Part shown: piece by piece, positions 54,827 to 63,169 of the stretch
Layout of the letters: each line of letters starts with the position of its first letter
Position numbering within the stretch: the stretch's first letter is position 1
Assembly: GCF_002007605.1 (NCBI RefSeq)
Contig: NZ_CP019799.1
Location: forward strand, 3,140,001-3,204,000
Source of the DNA: Cellvibrio sp. PSBB023
GTDB taxonomy: Bacteria; Pseudomonadota; Gammaproteobacteria; Pseudomonadales; Cellvibrionaceae
Direction of reading: 5' to 3'
Length of the DNA: 64,000 nt
Position numbers and translations under genes: made by a program
Notes under the pieces: generated by a model
What the model saw: only the letters and a program-made list of their open reading frames with translations
What the model was told of the DNA's origin: nothing
Databases searched by the model: none

Positions 54827-56470
54827 TTATGGCAGAAGAGCGAGGTAGACACAATTTCGTCCGGCATCTTTTGCTTTATACAGCGCGGCATCCGCATGCA
54901 GGATTAATTCATCCAGCGTATCGCCTTGTTGTGGCCAGATGGCCAAGCCTGCCGAGAAGGTCAGCGACAGCCCGCCTTTGCGCGTTTCCATCGGCATTGC
55001 AGCAAAATCGCTGCACAGCTTGCCAAGCCGCTTGTGCGCATCAGCGCCGTCCACTTCCGGCAGTATCACTAAAAACTCTTCGCCGCCAATGCGAAATATC
55101 ACATCGGATGCGCGTAAATTTTCAACCAGAAACAGCGCGACCGATTTCAGCACATCATCGCCAATTAAATGGCCGTGATCGTCATTCAGTTGTTTGAAGT
55201 GATCCAGGTCAATTAACGCCAGCGCCATGGGCTGCGATTGTCGGCGTGCGCGCGCAACGGCAAGCATAAAAAATTCATCCAGATAACGGCGATTGTATAA
55301 ACCGGTCAACGGATCGCGCAGCGCCTGCTCGCGCAATAATTCATGCAAATTGGTGATGGTTTTCAACCGTTGCTCACTGATCGCCAACGCCTCGGATAAT
55401 TTTAATTCGCTCAAATAACGCTGGGTCACATCGCGCAGGTACAGCATGTGCCCGAGCACCAGGGGGCCATCGCGGGTTGCGCGGGTTATCGCACTCACGC
55501 GCAATTCAAAATAGCGATCGCCATCTTCCAGGGTGAGTAATTGTGGCTCGCTGTCATTGATTTGCAGCGCGAGCAGTTGTTGTAAATCCTCGCCCACTAC
55601 CGGCCACTCCACCAAAGGCCGCCCTTGCCAATTTGCCGGGAAATTTGCCAGCTGCAGCGCCGCCGGATTGGCCTCTATCACCCGCTGGCGCGGATCAATC
55701 ACCAGTACCGGATCCAACAGCGCCTCCAACAATAAGTGCCGCGCAACAGGCAACACATCAAACAGACGCACACCCACAATTAACCAGGCAAATGCGGCCA
55801 GCGTAAACGCAAAACTGAAGGGGGTGGGATCAAACCCGAAAATGGTGCGGCCAAAAACCACATAGCTGATATTGGCTGTCCAGGGCACAGCAGTAACTGC
55901 CGCAAACGCCAGATAATGACGGCGGTGCAAACCGCGACTGCGCATTGCCGCCTGGATAACAACCGCAATACAAAACAACATAAAGAAGTAGACATACACC
56001 GCTGCCGCATAAAATAGTGGGCCGTGGTGATAGCGAATAGGCGCGCCCGGTTCGCTGCTAATGGGAGCGGTATCGGCGCCGTAAAAAAGGCCGTGCAGTG
56101 GGTTAGTTAGGGCGAGTATCCAACAACACAGGGGCATCACCATGAGCATCAACAATTTTGCGCGCGGTAACAAACTGTGAATACTGTTGACGTATTGCCA
56201 CAAAAATATCGCCCAGAATGTTGGCGCGGCTACTATGCCGGGCCAAGCCATGGCGCCCCAGAATAATTTATCGGCTGGTTGGAGGGCCGCCATTTCCAGG
56301 GCAGCCGTTAACATCCACCACAGGCAGGCAATGTGAATCAACACAAAACTGACGCGCCCGGGGAAAACGCGCTGCCCACTCACCCAATGGGCGAGCCAAC
56401 CCACGCCAACGCAGGTACATAGCGTAAAAATAACCGGGAAGCTCAAGGTGCTTTCCAAAGATAAACTCAT
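54827..56470 (-). CDS. Diguanylate cyclase with 7TM-type sensor and PAS domain
   Basis: 547 residues from the ATG behind GAGGTAAC. N-terminal seven-helix sensor of the histidine-kinase-7TM type (about 8-225; ALEMAALQPADKLFWGAMAWPGIVAAPTFWAIFLWQY is characteristic), PAS (about 235-355), a short coiled linker, and GGDEF (about 375-545). The active site is GGEEF and an RxxD inhibitory site (RASD) lies five residues before it, so the enzyme should make c-di-GMP and be product-inhibited. The signal is unknown; 7TM sensors of this kind often bind small ligands or carbohydrates. Confidence 0.92.
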   Translation of the reverse strand: MSLSLESTLSFPVIFTLCTCVGVGWLAHWVSGQRVFPGRVSFVLIHIACLWWMLTAALEMAALQPADKLFWGAMAWPGIVAAPTFWAIFLWQYVNSIHSLLPRAKLLMLMVMPLCCWILALTNPLHGLFYGADTAPISSEPGAPIRYHHGPLFYAAAVYVYFFMLFCIAVVIQAAMRSRGLHRRHYLAFAAVTAVPWTANISYVVFGRTIFGFDPTPFSFAFTLAAFAWLIVGVRLFDVLPVARHLLLEALLDPVLVIDPRQRVIEANPAALQLANFPANWQGRPLVEWPVVGEDLQQLLALQINDSEPQLLTLEDGDRYFELRVSAITRATRDGPLVLGHMLYLRDVTQRYLSELKLSEALAISEQRLKTITNLHELLREQALRDPLTGLYNRRYLDEFFMLAVARARRQSQPMALALIDLDHFKQLNDDHGHLIGDDVLKSVALFLVENLRASDVIFRIGGEEFLVILPEVDGADAHKRLGKLCSDFAAMPMETRKGGLSLTFSAGLAIWPQQGDTLDELILHADAALYKAKDAGRNCVYLALLP

Positions 56471-56553
56471 GTTACCTCGTGGTGATACTGCAAATTCACC
56501 GAATGACACTATGACAACAGGAACAGCCACCCGCAGGGGCCGGGTACTGCATC

Positions 56554-58359
56554 TTACTCCTCATATTCCGCTTCGCGAATCACTGCCAAAAATTCTTCGC
56601 CAAAGCGTTTTAATTTACTCTCGCCCACACCGGTAATGCTGCGCAATTGCTCCGGCGTGAGTGGGCGGAACTCCAGCATTTCGCGCAAGGTCGCATCGTG
56701 AAAAATTACATAGGGCGGCACGCCCTGTTCTTCCGCGAGACGTTTACGACAAGCGCGCAGTGCGTGCCACAGCCCCTGATCCTCAGCGTCAATGCCTTGG
56801 CCCAGATTAGCGCGACGCGGTGTGCTGACGGTGGTTTTGATATCGCGCCGCAAGCTGATTTTTTCCTCGCCACGCAAATAGCTACGGCAGCTTTCATTTA
56901 ATACCAAGCCACCAAAACCATCGACGTTCACATCCAGCAAACCGCGTGCGACCAACTGGCGAAAAATGGCTTTCCATTCATCAGCACTCAAATGCTTGCC
57001 AATACCATAGGTGGTGAGTTTGTGATGATCGAACGACAGGATTTTTTCATTGTTGCTGCCGCGCAGCACATCGATCACATGGCCAGCGCCAAACCGTTGG
57101 CCAGTGCGATACACGCAAGAGAGCGCCATTTGCACCGCTTCGGTGGCATCCCAGGTTTGCGGTGGTGTTAAACAACAATCGCAATTGCCACAGGGTTGTG
57201 CGAGGGTATCGCCAAAATAGCGCAATAAACTTTGGCGGCGACAGCTGGTAATTTCACACAGGCCAAGCATCGCATTTAAGCGCTGTTGTTCGTTGCGTTT
57301 AAATTCTTCACTGCCTTCACTCTGCGCCATCATCTGCCGCAGCTTTACTACGTCTTCCAAACCATATAACAAGAGTGTTGTAGCCGGTTCTCCATCGCGT
57401 CCCGCGCGGCCGGTTTCTTGATAATAGGCTTCGATACTTTTGGGTAGATCCAGGTGCGCCACAAACCGCACATCGGGTTTATCGATGCCCATCCCAAACG
57501 CAATAGTCGCCACCATAATGATGTTGTCTTCGCGTAAAAACCGCTCCTGATTTTTTTGCCGCACAGCCGCAGGCAAACCGGCGTGATAAGGCAACGCGGT
57601 AAAACCCTCGGCGCTCAACCACTCGGCAATCTGCTCCACTTTATTGCGCGACAAGCAATACACAATACCCGAGTTACCCGCTTGCTCCTCGCGTAAAAAA
57701 CGCATCAGCTGGATTTTGGGATTATTTTTTTGTGCGATGCGGTATTGAATGTTGGGGCGATCAAAACCGTTAATAAATTGTTGGGCATTTTCCAACTGCA
57801 AGCGCGCGATAATTTCATCGCGCGTGCGCACATCAGCCGTGGCCGTCAAGGCGATGCGCGGCACCTGTGGAAATTCGCGGTGCAGTAATTCCAGCTTTAA
57901 ATAATCGGAGCGGAAATCGTGACCCCATTGGGATACGCAGTGGGCCTCGTCAATCGCAAACAGGGAAATTTTTATCTGGTGGAATAATTCCAGCGTCCGC
58001 GGCTGGATCAACCGCTCGGGCGCCACATAGAGCATATCCAGCTCGCCACGCTGCAAAGCCAACTCGGTTTGCCACATTTCCTGCGCGCTGAGCGACGAAT
58101 TTAAAAACCCGGCACGCACTCCCAATTCACGCAGGGCACTGACTTGATCCTGCATCAGCGCAATCAGCGGCGATACCACAATGCCTACGCCCTCGCGTAC
58201 CAGTGCGGGAATTTGGTAACACAGGGATTTACCACCGCCGGTCGGCATCAGCACCAGCACATCCTCACCGGCAACCAACGCGTCAATCACTGCCGCTTGC
58301 GGGCCGCGAAACTCGTGGTAACCAAAGGTGGAATGTAAAATTGATAGGGGAGTTTTCAT
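56554..58359 (-). CDS. recQ: ATP-dependent DNA helicase RecQ
   Basis: SF2 3'-5' helicase of recombination and fork repair. 601 residues: Walker A MPTGGGKSLCYQ, DEAH box IDEAHCVSQWGHDFR, motif VI QETGRAGRDG; RQC zinc site with C-rich CGNCDCC; and a C-terminal HRDC domain (LRACRKRLAEEQGVPPYVIFHDATL..., ITGVGESKLKRFGEEFL). All are complete. It starts 3 bp after the hipA stop and its RBS (AAAGGA) lies inside hipA, so at least part of its transcription may come from the hipBA promoter. Confidence 0.96.
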   Translation of the reverse strand: MKTPLSILHSTFGYHEFRGPQAAVIDALVAGEDVLVLMPTGGGKSLCYQIPALVREGVGIVVSPLIALMQDQVSALRELGVRAGFLNSSLSAQEMWQTELALQRGELDMLYVAPERLIQPRTLELFHQIKISLFAIDEAHCVSQWGHDFRSDYLKLELLHREFPQVPRIALTATADVRTRDEIIARLQLENAQQFINGFDRPNIQYRIAQKNNPKIQLMRFLREEQAGNSGIVYCLSRNKVEQIAEWLSAEGFTALPYHAGLPAAVRQKNQERFLREDNIIMVATIAFGMGIDKPDVRFVAHLDLPKSIEAYYQETGRAGRDGEPATTLLLYGLEDVVKLRQMMAQSEGSEEFKRNEQQRLNAMLGLCEITSCRRQSLLRYFGDTLAQPCGNCDCCLTPPQTWDATEAVQMALSCVYRTGQRFGAGHVIDVLRGSNNEKILSFDHHKLTTYGIGKHLSADEWKAIFRQLVARGLLDVNVDGFGGLVLNESCRSYLRGEEKISLRRDIKTTVSTPRRANLGQGIDAEDQGLWHALRACRKRLAEEQGVPPYVIFHDATLREMLEFRPLTPEQLRSITGVGESKLKRFGEEFLAVIREAEYEE

Positions 58360-58362
58360 TAA

Positions 58363-59583
58363 TCACATCATCCTTTGCTGCAATAATTTCCCTATTTCTT
58401 CACCAATGGGTCTGAACCCTGTGTGAGCTGTCATCAGCTGTTCCAGTTGTGAATAACTATTTTTACAGGATTCTTCAACATCACTCACAATTTTCTCGAT
58501 CGTTTTGCCATTCAAGCGGCAATGAATTTTGGCGAATTTTTCCACCACTTTCCACTTCGGCCAGCGTTTACTACCGGTCAGGGTAAGTGCCATAGAATCG
58601 CGAGGAATGTAGGGCGTAGTGCTGATCAAATCAAATACGGGGGCGAGCTGGCGTGTGGCAGAGGGATTTTGTCCGCTGCGGTACTCCGTCAAGCCGGAAT
58701 AGAGAACTCCAAGATTTTTTAAATGGGCATCGCCATTCCTGATGATGATGTTGAGCAGGGTGAGTTTAAATAAATCTTCAAGTGCTTGCTGCACGTATTC
58801 GGGCGATACAAACTGAACAATAGTGCCAGCACAGGCTTCTATACTGGACTCATATTTTTGCTGGGTGGTTTTGCCTTGCAATACACAAAAATCCTCAAAA
58901 CCTAGCGGCTGATCTTGCGCATCAATATCAAAGCGCTCACACACCAATAATTTTCCATTGTCGCTGAGATAAAAATTCGGCGTCGTTAAACCCGCGCTGC
59001 GCGCCAGTGTTAAACAAAAAAATTCGTTACACGCCAGCTCCGGAAATTCTGCTCCCCAACTTTTTACAATGTATTTTTTTAGCGGTAATGTTGCCTTATC
59101 GGTCAGCGAAGGCGAGCGATCAGTGCGTATATCCATTAATACTTTGGGCTGCACTCCCGCAACGCCGGAGTGCAGCGCATAGCGTTCAAATAATTGATGG
59201 AACAATTCTGCATCATCACCCTGTAACAACTCCGTGAGCGACAGATCTGAGTGCGTATCATCGGGCAGTGGTTTATCGGCCAGGCTATAGCGCAAGCGGC
59301 CAATCTGGTGATTCCCCAAGAGCGTGAGATAACTCAAATCATCACTACCGAAATGTTTTGCTGCATAACGCTCAATGGCCTGACGCAAATAACCTTCGGG
59401 CAAATTCATTTGAAACAGCGGATGCAACCCCTGCTCATAGCTATAGGTTTCCAGGCGCAGCGGCATAGTGAGCGAGAGTGCGTCGGTCGCATCCAACCCA
59501 TAGGTAAAACTGTGGCGCTGTTGCGCGCGCGCCAAGCGGCCGGCCAAATGACGGGAGACAAATACATCGACCTTATCCTTCAC
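58363..59583 (-). CDS. hipA: HipA-family toxin kinase
   Basis: Type II toxin: Ser/Thr kinase that phosphorylates an aminoacyl-tRNA synthetase (GltX in E. coli). GTG start at 59583 behind GGAG gives 406 residues beginning MKDKVDVFVSRHLAGRL and overlaps hipB by 11 bases; the earlier frame is not needed. Seen: HipA N-terminal domain (ADALSLTMPLRLETYSY); GVQPKVLMD as the nucleotide-loop region; lysine strand KKYIVKSW; catalytic loop NIIIRNGDAHLKNLGVLY (NxDxHxKN); and metal-binding FDLIS in place of DFG. All kinase residues are intact, so the toxin should be active. Confidence 0.92.
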   Translation of the reverse strand: MKDKVDVFVSRHLAGRLARAQQRHSFTYGLDATDALSLTMPLRLETYSYEQGLHPLFQMNLPEGYLRQAIERYAAKHFGSDDLSYLTLLGNHQIGRLRYSLADKPLPDDTHSDLSLTELLQGDDAELFHQLFERYALHSGVAGVQPKVLMDIRTDRSPSLTDKATLPLKKYIVKSWGAEFPELACNEFFCLTLARSAGLTTPNFYLSDNGKLLVCERFDIDAQDQPLGFEDFCVLQGKTTQQKYESSIEACAGTIVQFVSPEYVQQALEDLFKLTLLNIIIRNGDAHLKNLGVLYSGLTEYRSGQNPSATRQLAPVFDLISTTPYIPRDSMALTLTGSKRWPKWKVVEKFAKIHCRLNGKTIEKIVSDVEESCKNSYSQLEQLMTAHTGFRPIGEEIGKLLQQRMM

Positions 59584-59842
59584 GGGGCGACTCCTCAGCC
59601 TGGGCAGCGACCAACTCATCCAGCGTGGGCAAACCGGCATTCACCAAGGTGAGTTTTTTACCCAGCAACTCCAATACCCGCTGCACTTTGCGAATACCAA
59701 TATCGGTGTAGTCATTGCGCTCCAGCATGCCCAGCGTCGTGCGATCCAGACCGGCCATTTCAGCCAGTTGTGACTGGCTCCACCCCTTTTGCTTGCGCAG
59801 GGTTTTGATTTGCAGGCCCATGTGTTCAAGTGCAGAGGTCAT
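59573..59842 (-). CDS. hipB: HipB-type antitoxin, XRE HTH
   Basis: 89 residues with an XRE helix-turn-helix (LGLQIKTLRKQKGWSQSQLAEMAGLDRTTLGMLERNDY in outline). HipB binds HipA and represses the operon. The C-terminal tail (VAAQAEESPREG) is flexible and ends within the hipA start. Two palindromes upstream (59867-59888 and 59907-59927) form the likely autorepression operators. Confidence 0.92.
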   Translation of the reverse strand: MTSALEHMGLQIKTLRKQKGWSQSQLAEMAGLDRTTLGMLERNDYTDIGIRKVQRVLELLGKKLTLVNAGLPTLDELVAAQAEESPREG

Positions 59843-59866
59843 AGAAAGGTTTTCATAGCCACATTA

Positions 59867-59888
59867 TTTGATGAATATATACATCAAA
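59867..59888. promoter_or_regulatory. hipBA operator 1
   Basis: Palindrome with TTTGATG and CATCAAA arms around an A/T-rich centre (AATATATA), 25 bp upstream of hipB. Confidence 0.75.
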
Positions 59889-59906
59889 TTAGCCAACATC
59901 AAACAA

Positions 59907-59927
59907 TTTGATGCATATATTCATCAA
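59907..59927. promoter_or_regulatory. hipBA operator 2
   Basis: Second copy with TTTGATG/CATCAA arms and centre CATATATT, exactly 40 bp further upstream, on the same face of the helix. An extra half-site CATCAAA lies between (59897-59903). Spaced dimeric operators are typical of HipB autoregulation. Confidence 0.75.
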
Positions 59928-60017
59928 GCTGCAATAAAAACCATAGGGTAGATGAGACAGAAAAAGGAGAAATACAGCGAGGGGACTAAAAATAGGGAGG
60001 AAGGGCGCAATAACAAA

Positions 60018-60072
60018 CGGGCGAGACAGACAGGCTCGCCCGACACAAACCGCCAGCGCCTATGGCTGGCGG
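60018..60072 (-). terminator. Tandem hairpins downstream of the small minus-strand ORF
   Basis: Two perfect 8-bp stems: CCGCCAGC/GCTGGCGG (60050-60072) and CGGGCGAG/CTCGCCCG (60018-60042). Read on the minus strand each is followed by TTTGT, consistent with a double terminator behind the ORF that ends at 60088. Confidence 0.6.
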
Positions 60073-60087
60073 TATCGATTCAGGTAT

Positions 60088-60210
60088 TTATAGCACCGCG
60101 TTTACGGCGGCGGGCTTGGACGATGATGGGCTTCGCCCTTCGGGCACAACCACCATCACCAGGCCCCACATGATTAACAAACCTGCCATCACTGATACCG
60201 ACTTTTTCAC
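60088..60210 (-). CDS. Putative 40-residue exported or membrane peptide
   Basis: GTG start 7 bp after a strong GGAGGGA. The product starts MKKSVSVMAGLLIMWGLVMV, a basic N-terminus with a hydrophobic stretch, and ends in a polar, Ser/Pro-rich tail PEGRSPSSSKPAAVNAVL. The ORF is short, but the RBS, the signal-like N-terminus and two hairpins directly behind it together support a gene. Possibly an exported peptide or a one-helix membrane peptide. Function unknown; it could still be chance. Confidence 0.5.
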   Translation of the reverse strand: MKKSVSVMAGLLIMWGLVMVVVPEGRSPSSSKPAAVNAVL

Positions 60211-60351
60211 GATTTATCCCTCCAGCGAATATGTCGTACCAGACTAGGCTGCAAAAACTGAACCATGGCTGAAAAAACGGCATGGACATCAGGGCGATAC
60301 AAAAATCCGCACCTTTCCGCTTATGCTAGCCGCAGGAAATAGAAATTATTA

Positions 60352-60412
60352 AACCAAATGGTTGACAATTAATATCCACCGGAGAATACTTAACCACATG
60401 GTAAACAATCAA
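60352..60412. promoter_or_regulatory. Tandem operators at the arsR-like start
   Basis: Two 21-bp repeats (60352-60372 and 60392-60412), 17 of 21 identical, with exactly 40 bp between their starts. Each holds an ACCANNTGGT palindrome followed by an ACAAT box. The second covers the start codon at 60398. TTGACA (60362-60367) and AATACT (60385-60390), 17 bp apart, form a near-consensus promoter within them, so binding would block it. Confidence 0.6.
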
Positions 60413-60748
60413 CAAGATCCACTTGACGCCGTATTCCATGCCCTTGCCGATCCCACACGGCGGGCGATGGTTGCACGGCTGGCGCAATCGCCCTGCGGCA
60501 TCAGCGAGCTGGCAGCGCCGTTTGAAATGACACTCGCCGCTGCATCCAAGCATGTCAAAGTGCTGGAACGCGCCGGTTTGCTGGTGCGCTCCATTGAGGG
60601 GCGCAATCACACCTGTGCGCTGGATACTCGCCCCATGTTGGGCGGCCTTGAATGGCTGCGTCACTACGAGCAGTTCTGGAACCAGCGGCTGGATGCACTG
60701 ACCGCCGCGCTGGTGGCCGATGACCAAGCCGAGCGCAACACCGACTAA
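60398..60748 (+). CDS. ArsR-family HTH repressor
   Basis: 116 residues from MVNNQQDPLDAVFHALADPTRRAMVARL; winged HTH with ISELAAPFEMTLAAASKHVKVLERAGLLVRSIEGRNHTCAL. The subgroup without metal-binding cysteines is regularly found next to SRPBCC (AHSA1) proteins, as here. The ATG is 13 bp after GGAG, a long spacing, and lies right at the predicted transcription start, so the mRNA could be leaderless. An upstream TTG in frame coincides with the -35 box and is unlikely. Confidence 0.9.
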   Translation: MVNNQQDPLDAVFHALADPTRRAMVARLAQSPCGISELAAPFEMTLAAASKHVKVLERAGLLVRSIEGRNHTCALDTRPMLGGLEWLRHYEQFWNQRLDALTAALVADDQAERNTD

Positions 60749-60827
60749 CCGGGCCAGACATCATTCCCAGGCCCTTGACCTGCCCAGCCACTGGGCCTAA
60801 ACCGGCTCACAGCCAAAGGAGTTTGCG

Positions 60828-61364
60828 ATGAATGATTATGGTGTCCTGACCGCCCCCGATACCCTGCGCCTGGAGCGCCTCTTGCCCGGCCCCATTGAGC
60901 GGGTCTGGCAGTACCTGACCGAGTCCGACAAACGCGCTACCTGGCTGGCCGCAGGCGATGTCGAGCAGCGGGTCGGTGGCAAGGTGGAACATACCTTCCG
61001 CAACTCGGAACTCTCCCCCGAGCACGACATACCGCCACCTAAATATGCCGATTGCGCGGGCGACGTTGCCATGCTGGGCAAAGTCACCGCCTGCGAACCC
61101 CTGCGTTTGCTGCGCTATTTATGGAATGCGGGATCGGCCGAGGAATCCGAAGTGAGTTTTGAACTCAGCCCCCATGAGGATCAGGTCAAACTCACCGTCA
61201 CCCATCGCCGTCTCACCAACCCAGCCGAACGCCTGAGTGTGGCTGGCGGATGGCACACCCACCTCAATATTTTGCGTGACCGCCTTTGCGGCAATACACC
61301 ACCGGGTTTCTGGCGAGTGCACACCCAACTGGAACAGGAATACGCCGAGCGCCTGGCAGGGTGA
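60828..61364 (+). CDS. SRPBCC/AHSA1-domain protein
   Basis: 178 residues with the START-like ligand-binding fold: LRLERLLPGPIERVWQYLTESDKRATWLAAGDVEQRVGG is the diagnostic beginning, and ESEVSFELSPHEDQVKLTVTHRRL and GGWHTHLNILRDRL the end. These proteins bind small hydrophobic ligands or act as Hsp90-cochaperone-like factors; ligand unknown. Ideal AAAGGAG RBS. Second gene of an ArsR-SRPBCC pair, 80 bp after the regulator. Confidence 0.9.
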   Translation: MNDYGVLTAPDTLRLERLLPGPIERVWQYLTESDKRATWLAAGDVEQRVGGKVEHTFRNSELSPEHDIPPPKYADCAGDVAMLGKVTACEPLRLLRYLWNAGSAEESEVSFELSPHEDQVKLTVTHRRLTNPAERLSVAGGWHTHLNILRDRLCGNTPPGFWRVHTQLEQEYAERLAG

Positions 61365-61375
61365 TTCAAGTTGAT

Positions 61376-61414
61376 TTTGCCATCACGCAACAATAAAAGT
61401 TGCGTGATGGCAAA
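61376..61414. promoter_or_regulatory. 16-bp perfect inverted repeat after the SRPBCC gene
   Basis: TTTGCCATCACGCAAC and its exact complement around AATAAAA. It starts 12 bp past the SRPBCC stop and ends 55 bp before the Rrf2 gene start. No T-run follows, so it may be a weak terminator or an operator. Confidence 0.5.
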
Positions 61415-61426
61415 TCCTGCAGTATC

Positions 61427-61457
61427 TTTTCATGTAACTACTGCCATTACATGAAAA
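61427..61457. promoter_or_regulatory. Candidate Rrf2 operator
   Basis: TTTTCATGTAA-N9-TTACATGAAAA, an 11-bp perfect inverted repeat directly upstream of the Rrf2 RBS. Its position fits autorepression. Confidence 0.65.
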
Positions 61458-61468
61458 AGAGGCTGCCT

Positions 61469-61960
61469 ATGAAACGCGATTCCCGCTTATCCGGCGTGCT
61501 CCATGTGCTCCTGCACATGGCCGAAACCGAGGCGCCCATGACCTCGGAAGCACTGGCCGCCATGATGAAAACCAACCCGGTGGTGATTCGCCGCATTCTC
61601 GCGGGCCTGCGCGAACACCAACTGGTCTGCTCCGCCAAAGGTCACGGTGGCGGCTGGCAGATCTGTCGGGCGCTTGCCGACATCACCCTCCATGACATTT
61701 ACCGTGCACTCGACGAACCCACGTTGTTCGCCATGGGCAATCGCACCGAAGCGCCCGGCTGCTTGGTGGAAGAAGCCGTCAATAGCGCACTCAACCACGC
61801 CTTTGAGGAAGCGGAAAACCGGCTGCTGGAACACTTTCGCCGCGTCACCCTCGCGCAACTGAGCGAGGATTTTCACCAGCGCATGCAAGCGCGCGGCTTC
61901 TCTGGCAGCCACGCACATTCTATTTTTCCGGATGACCATTCAACCTCAGAACAAGGGTGA
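61469..61960 (+). CDS. Rrf2-family transcriptional regulator
   Basis: 163 residues from the ATG behind AGAGG (MKRDSRLSGVLHVLLHMAE); MKKRLP six codons earlier is an alternative start inside the operator. Winged HTH with SEALAAMMKTNPVVIRRILAGLREHQLV, then GHGGGWQICRALADITLHDIYRAL. The family Cys triad for an Fe-S cluster (IscR/NsrR) is not present in the usual spacing; isolated Cys occur at VCSAKG, QICRA and APGCL. It may be a thiol-responsive or cofactor-free member. Operon with the flavoprotein 4 bp downstream. Confidence 0.9.
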   Translation: MKRDSRLSGVLHVLLHMAETEAPMTSEALAAMMKTNPVVIRRILAGLREHQLVCSAKGHGGGWQICRALADITLHDIYRALDEPTLFAMGNRTEAPGCLVEEAVNSALNHAFEEAENRLLEHFRRVTLAQLSEDFHQRMQARGFSGSHAHSIFPDDHSTSEQG

Positions 61961-61964
61961 GTTT

Positions 61965-62873
61965 ATGCAAACAACCTACGATGTGATTGTGATAGGCGGC
62001 AGCTACGCCGGTATGGCGGGCGCCCTGCAATTGGCACGCGGACGACGCACAGTCGCGGTAATCGATGCGGGCATTCGTCGCAATCGCTTCGCCGCCCATT
62101 CCCACGGCCTGCTGGGGCAAGATGGAAAAAGCCCATCCGCCATCGCCGATGAAGCAAAAGCACAACTGCTCAAATACCCCGGCGTGACCTGGATTGACGG
62201 CAACGCCCTGGCAGCAGAAAAAACGGGCGACCTCTTCACTGTAACCACGGCCGACCACAACAGCCTGCGCGGCAAGCGATTGTTGCTCGCCGCCGGCGTC
62301 AGCGACCACTTACCCGCCATCACCGGCCTACAAGACCGCTGGGGCAGCTCGGTATTTCACTGCCCCTATTGCCACGGTTACGAACTGAACCAGGGTCCGC
62401 TCGGCGTACTCGCCGTGAGCGAAGCCTCCATTCACCAAGCGCTGTTAATTCCCGATTGGGGCCCAACCACATTTTTCACCAACAACTGCTTTACGCCAAC
62501 GGAAATCCAGCGACAACAACTGGCCGCGCGCCAGGTACGGCTAGAGACCGAAACCGTCAGTGAAATTGCCGGCGAGCAATCTGCCATCATCAAACTGGCC
62601 AATGGTCGCCTGATTGAACTGGCGGGGCTATTCGTCGCCAGCCTCACCAAACCCGCCAGCCCCATCGCCTATGACCTGGGCTGCGAACTGGCGGAAAGCC
62701 CGGTGGGCTTTTATGTGAAAACCGATGAACTGAAACAAACCTCAATTCCCGGCGTATTTGCCTGCGGTGATTTAGGCCGCCCAATGGGCAGCGTAACCTT
62801 TGCGATTGGCGACGGCGCACAAGCCGGGTTTGCCATCCACCGCTCGCTGATTTTTGATGGTTTGCCCCAATAA
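61965..62873 (+). CDS. Thioredoxin-reductase-like NAD(P)/FAD oxidoreductase
   Basis: 302 residues from the ATG behind AAGGGTGAG (MQTTYDVIVIGGSYAGMAGALQLARGRR in outline). FAD motif GGSYAGMAG, redox disulfide C133-PY-C136 in FHCPYCHGYE, and C-terminal FAD-ribityl motif GVFACGDLGRP. The NADPH-binding domain lacks a clean GGGDSA motif (region LGVLAVSEASIHQALLIPDWG), a departure from TrxB. Likely a disulfide reductase acting on an unknown partner. Coupled to the Rrf2 regulator, pointing to redox-responsive expression. Confidence 0.9.
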   Translation: MQTTYDVIVIGGSYAGMAGALQLARGRRTVAVIDAGIRRNRFAAHSHGLLGQDGKSPSAIADEAKAQLLKYPGVTWIDGNALAAEKTGDLFTVTTADHNSLRGKRLLLAAGVSDHLPAITGLQDRWGSSVFHCPYCHGYELNQGPLGVLAVSEASIHQALLIPDWGPTTFFTNNCFTPTEIQRQQLAARQVRLETETVSEIAGEQSAIIKLANGRLIELAGLFVASLTKPASPIAYDLGCELAESPVGFYVKTDELKQTSIPGVFACGDLGRPMGSVTFAIGDGAQAGFAIHRSLIFDGLPQ

Positions 62874-62885
62874 ATACACCATTCG

Positions 62886-63137
62886 TCAGGCGGGCGCGCC
62901 AGCCGCGTCCGCTGCGTCTTTTATCTCTTTAACGTCACTGGAAAATGCCAAAATATCCCCCGGCTGACACTCCAACACCGCGCAGATTTTTTCCAGCGTA
63001 TCAAACCGAATCGCCTTGGCCCTGCCAGTTTTCAGCACCGACAAATTTTGCGGCGTGATATCCACCAACTCCGCCAGCGTATTCAAGCGCATTTTGCGCT
63101 GCGCGAGCACCACATCCAGATTCACAATAATGGGCAT
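62886..63137 (-). CDS. XRE-family regulator of YozG type
   Basis: 83 residues from the ATG behind AAGGAG (MPIIVNLDVVLAQRKM). Compact Cro/C1 HTH: LNTLAELVDITPQNLSVLKTGRAKAIRFDTLEKICAVLECQPGDIL, the YozG/HTH_26 pattern. An Ala/Asp-rich tail follows. Such regulators almost always accompany a DUF2975 membrane protein, as here, with the pair in the same direction, DUF2975 first. Confidence 0.92.
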   Translation of the reverse strand: MPIIVNLDVVLAQRKMRLNTLAELVDITPQNLSVLKTGRAKAIRFDTLEKICAVLECQPGDILAFSSDVKEIKDAADAAGAPA

Positions 63138-63169
63138 AACCACTCCTTACCTGTAACAGACACCAACGC

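Noticed and set aside
59952..60173. 73-codon plus-strand frame in the hipB-arsR gap
   Set aside because: No ribosome-binding site, highly charged artefactual translation crossing two hairpins; the minus-strand ORF at 60088-60210 is better supported.
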